Source: Streptomyces sp. LUP47B (GTDB taxonomy: Bacteria; Actinomycetota; Actinomycetes; Streptomycetales; Streptomycetaceae). Taken from it: a stretch of 64,000 nucleotides of DNA. The position numbers and the translations under genes were made by a program. Every line of letters begins with the position of its first letter. The stretch's first letter is position 1. Positions 63,263 to 64,000 of this stretch are shown here, one piece after another. The notes below the pieces were generated by a model. The model was not told where the DNA came from. It did not search any database and saw only the letters and a list, made by a program, of their open reading frames with translations. The stretch spans positions 823,561 through 887,560 of the forward strand of contig NZ_MJAH01000006.1 of the NCBI RefSeq assembly GCF_001746295.1, in the 5' to 3' direction.

Positions 63263-64000
63263 CCGGCCTCGGCAGTCCGGCTGTCACCGGCCTTGGCCGT
63301 CCCGCCGTCACCGATCCGGGCAGGCCCGCCACCACCGGCCTTGGCCGTCCCGCCGTCACCGATCCGGGCAGGCCCGCCACCACCGGCCTTGGCCGTCCCG
63401 CCGTCACCGGCCCTGGCAGGCCCGCCACCACCGGCCTTGGCCGTCCCGCCGTCACCGATCCCGGCAGGCCCGCCACCACCGGCCTTGGCCGTCCCGCCGT
63501 CACCGGCCCTGGCAGGCCCGCCACCACCGGCCTCGGCCGTCCCGCCGTCACTGATCCCCGCAGGCGAGCCACCACCGACCGGGTAGGCCTCGCCGCCACC
63601 GACCCGGCCCGCCTCGCCACCACTGACCCCGCCGGCCTCGCCGTCACTGATCCCCGCAGTCCAGCCACCACCGGCCCCGCCCGCCTCGCCGTCACTGATC
63701 CCCGCAGTCGAGCCACCACCGACCGGGTAGGCCTCGCCGCCACCGACCCGGCCCGCCTCGCCGTCACTGACCCCCGCAGTCCAGCCACCACCGGCCCCGG
63801 CCGTCCCGACCTCACCGACCCCCGCAGGCCCGCCACCACCGATCCCGGCCGTCCAGTCGTCACCGACCCCGGCCGTCCCGCCTTCACTGATCCCCGCAGG
63901 CGAGCCACCACCGACCGGGTAGGCCTCGCCGCCACCGACCCGGCCCGCCTCGCCACCACTGACCCCGCCCGCCTCGCCGTCACTGACCCCCGCAGTCCAG
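63263..64000. repeat. tandem array of a 24-bp unit, at least 30 copies
   Basis: Contiguous 24-bp units run from 63263 to the window end (738 bp, 30.75 units), with a degenerate edge from about 63203. Units follow CCGNNCCNGGCNG...CACC and in the left third alternate between two subtypes, giving a 48-bp higher period. On the minus strand one frame stays open from 63983 or beyond to a stop at 63216 and would encode octapeptide repeats such as VTAGRPRP and VVAGLPGS. Because 24 is divisible by three, an open frame alone does not prove coding. It lies just upstream of modC. Confidence 0.9.

Noticed and set aside
63263..64000. CRISPR array
   Set aside because: Units are contiguous 24-mers without unique spacers, and no cas genes are nearby; it is a tandem minisatellite.

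Overview
The window is high-GC actinobacterial DNA, almost certainly from a Streptomyces. The evidence is strong third-position G/C bias with long shadow frames, frequent GTG starts with GGAGG-type ribosome sites, and lineage-typical families: a second SepF-like protein, DUF6099, DUF5999, DUF6299, an MmyB-type regulator and Hen1/Pnkp RNA repair. The right half (sepF-like to argF) looks like conserved chromosome. The left third is accessory and holds broken genes: a P450 fragment, transposase tails and a frameshifted gene.

Layout. 0.1-2.3 kb: minus-strand RiPP-like pair, a 69-aa FxSxx-type precursor and a HEXXH-motif modification protein. 2.5-4.3 kb: orphan Trypco1-domain protein, a cytochrome P450 remnant and poorly defined membrane or hypothetical ORFs. 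4.8-16.4 kb: a probable redox or aldehyde detoxification regulon (MmyB-type repressor, zinc alcohol dehydrogenase, two SDRs, cyclophilin-fold lipoprotein, MFS exporter, cupin, PaoABC-like molybdenum aldehyde oxidase with its XdhC chaperone). Three similar G-rich palindromes lie upstream of different transcription units here. 16.5-17.3 kb: inverted pieces of an IS5-type transposase and a VOC protein. 17.7-21.9 kb: a beta-propeller gene, then a coupled set of frameshifted dUTPase-fold-like gene, AlkZ/YcaQ-like glycosylase and MFS exporter. 22.3-30.6 kb: aminotransferase, katG-furA, and a giant nitrate reductase fused to a flavoprotein reductase. 30.6-33.5 kb: copper-type set (YcnI between two paralogous Met/His-rich membrane proteins) and an ECF sigma factor. 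33.6-39.6 kb: FAD/Fe-S dehydrogenase, MarR regulator, YceI and a polytopic membrane protein. 39.8-42.4 kb: SepF-like protein, ATPase, MazG-like hydrolase and DUF6099. 42.7-49.8 kb: F420-type oxidoreductase, hen1-pnkp, and a diverged NAD-kinase-like protein coupled to an SPFH protein. 49.9-52.7 kb: arcA, argF and an anti-sigma-type ATPase. 53.0-60.3 kb: a CoA-thioester aromatic degradation cluster that best fits aerobic 2-aminobenzoyl-CoA (anthranilate) catabolism, with a PaaX regulator and a RidA protein. 60.6-64 kb: DUF5999, DUF6299, a small Cys protein, modC, and a tandem array of a 24-bp unit running off the window.

Molybdenum recurs: PaoABC/XdhC, the nitrate reductase and the molybdate importer ATPase are all here. 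No tRNA, rRNA or CRISPR was recognised. All calls are by eye; no database search was run.
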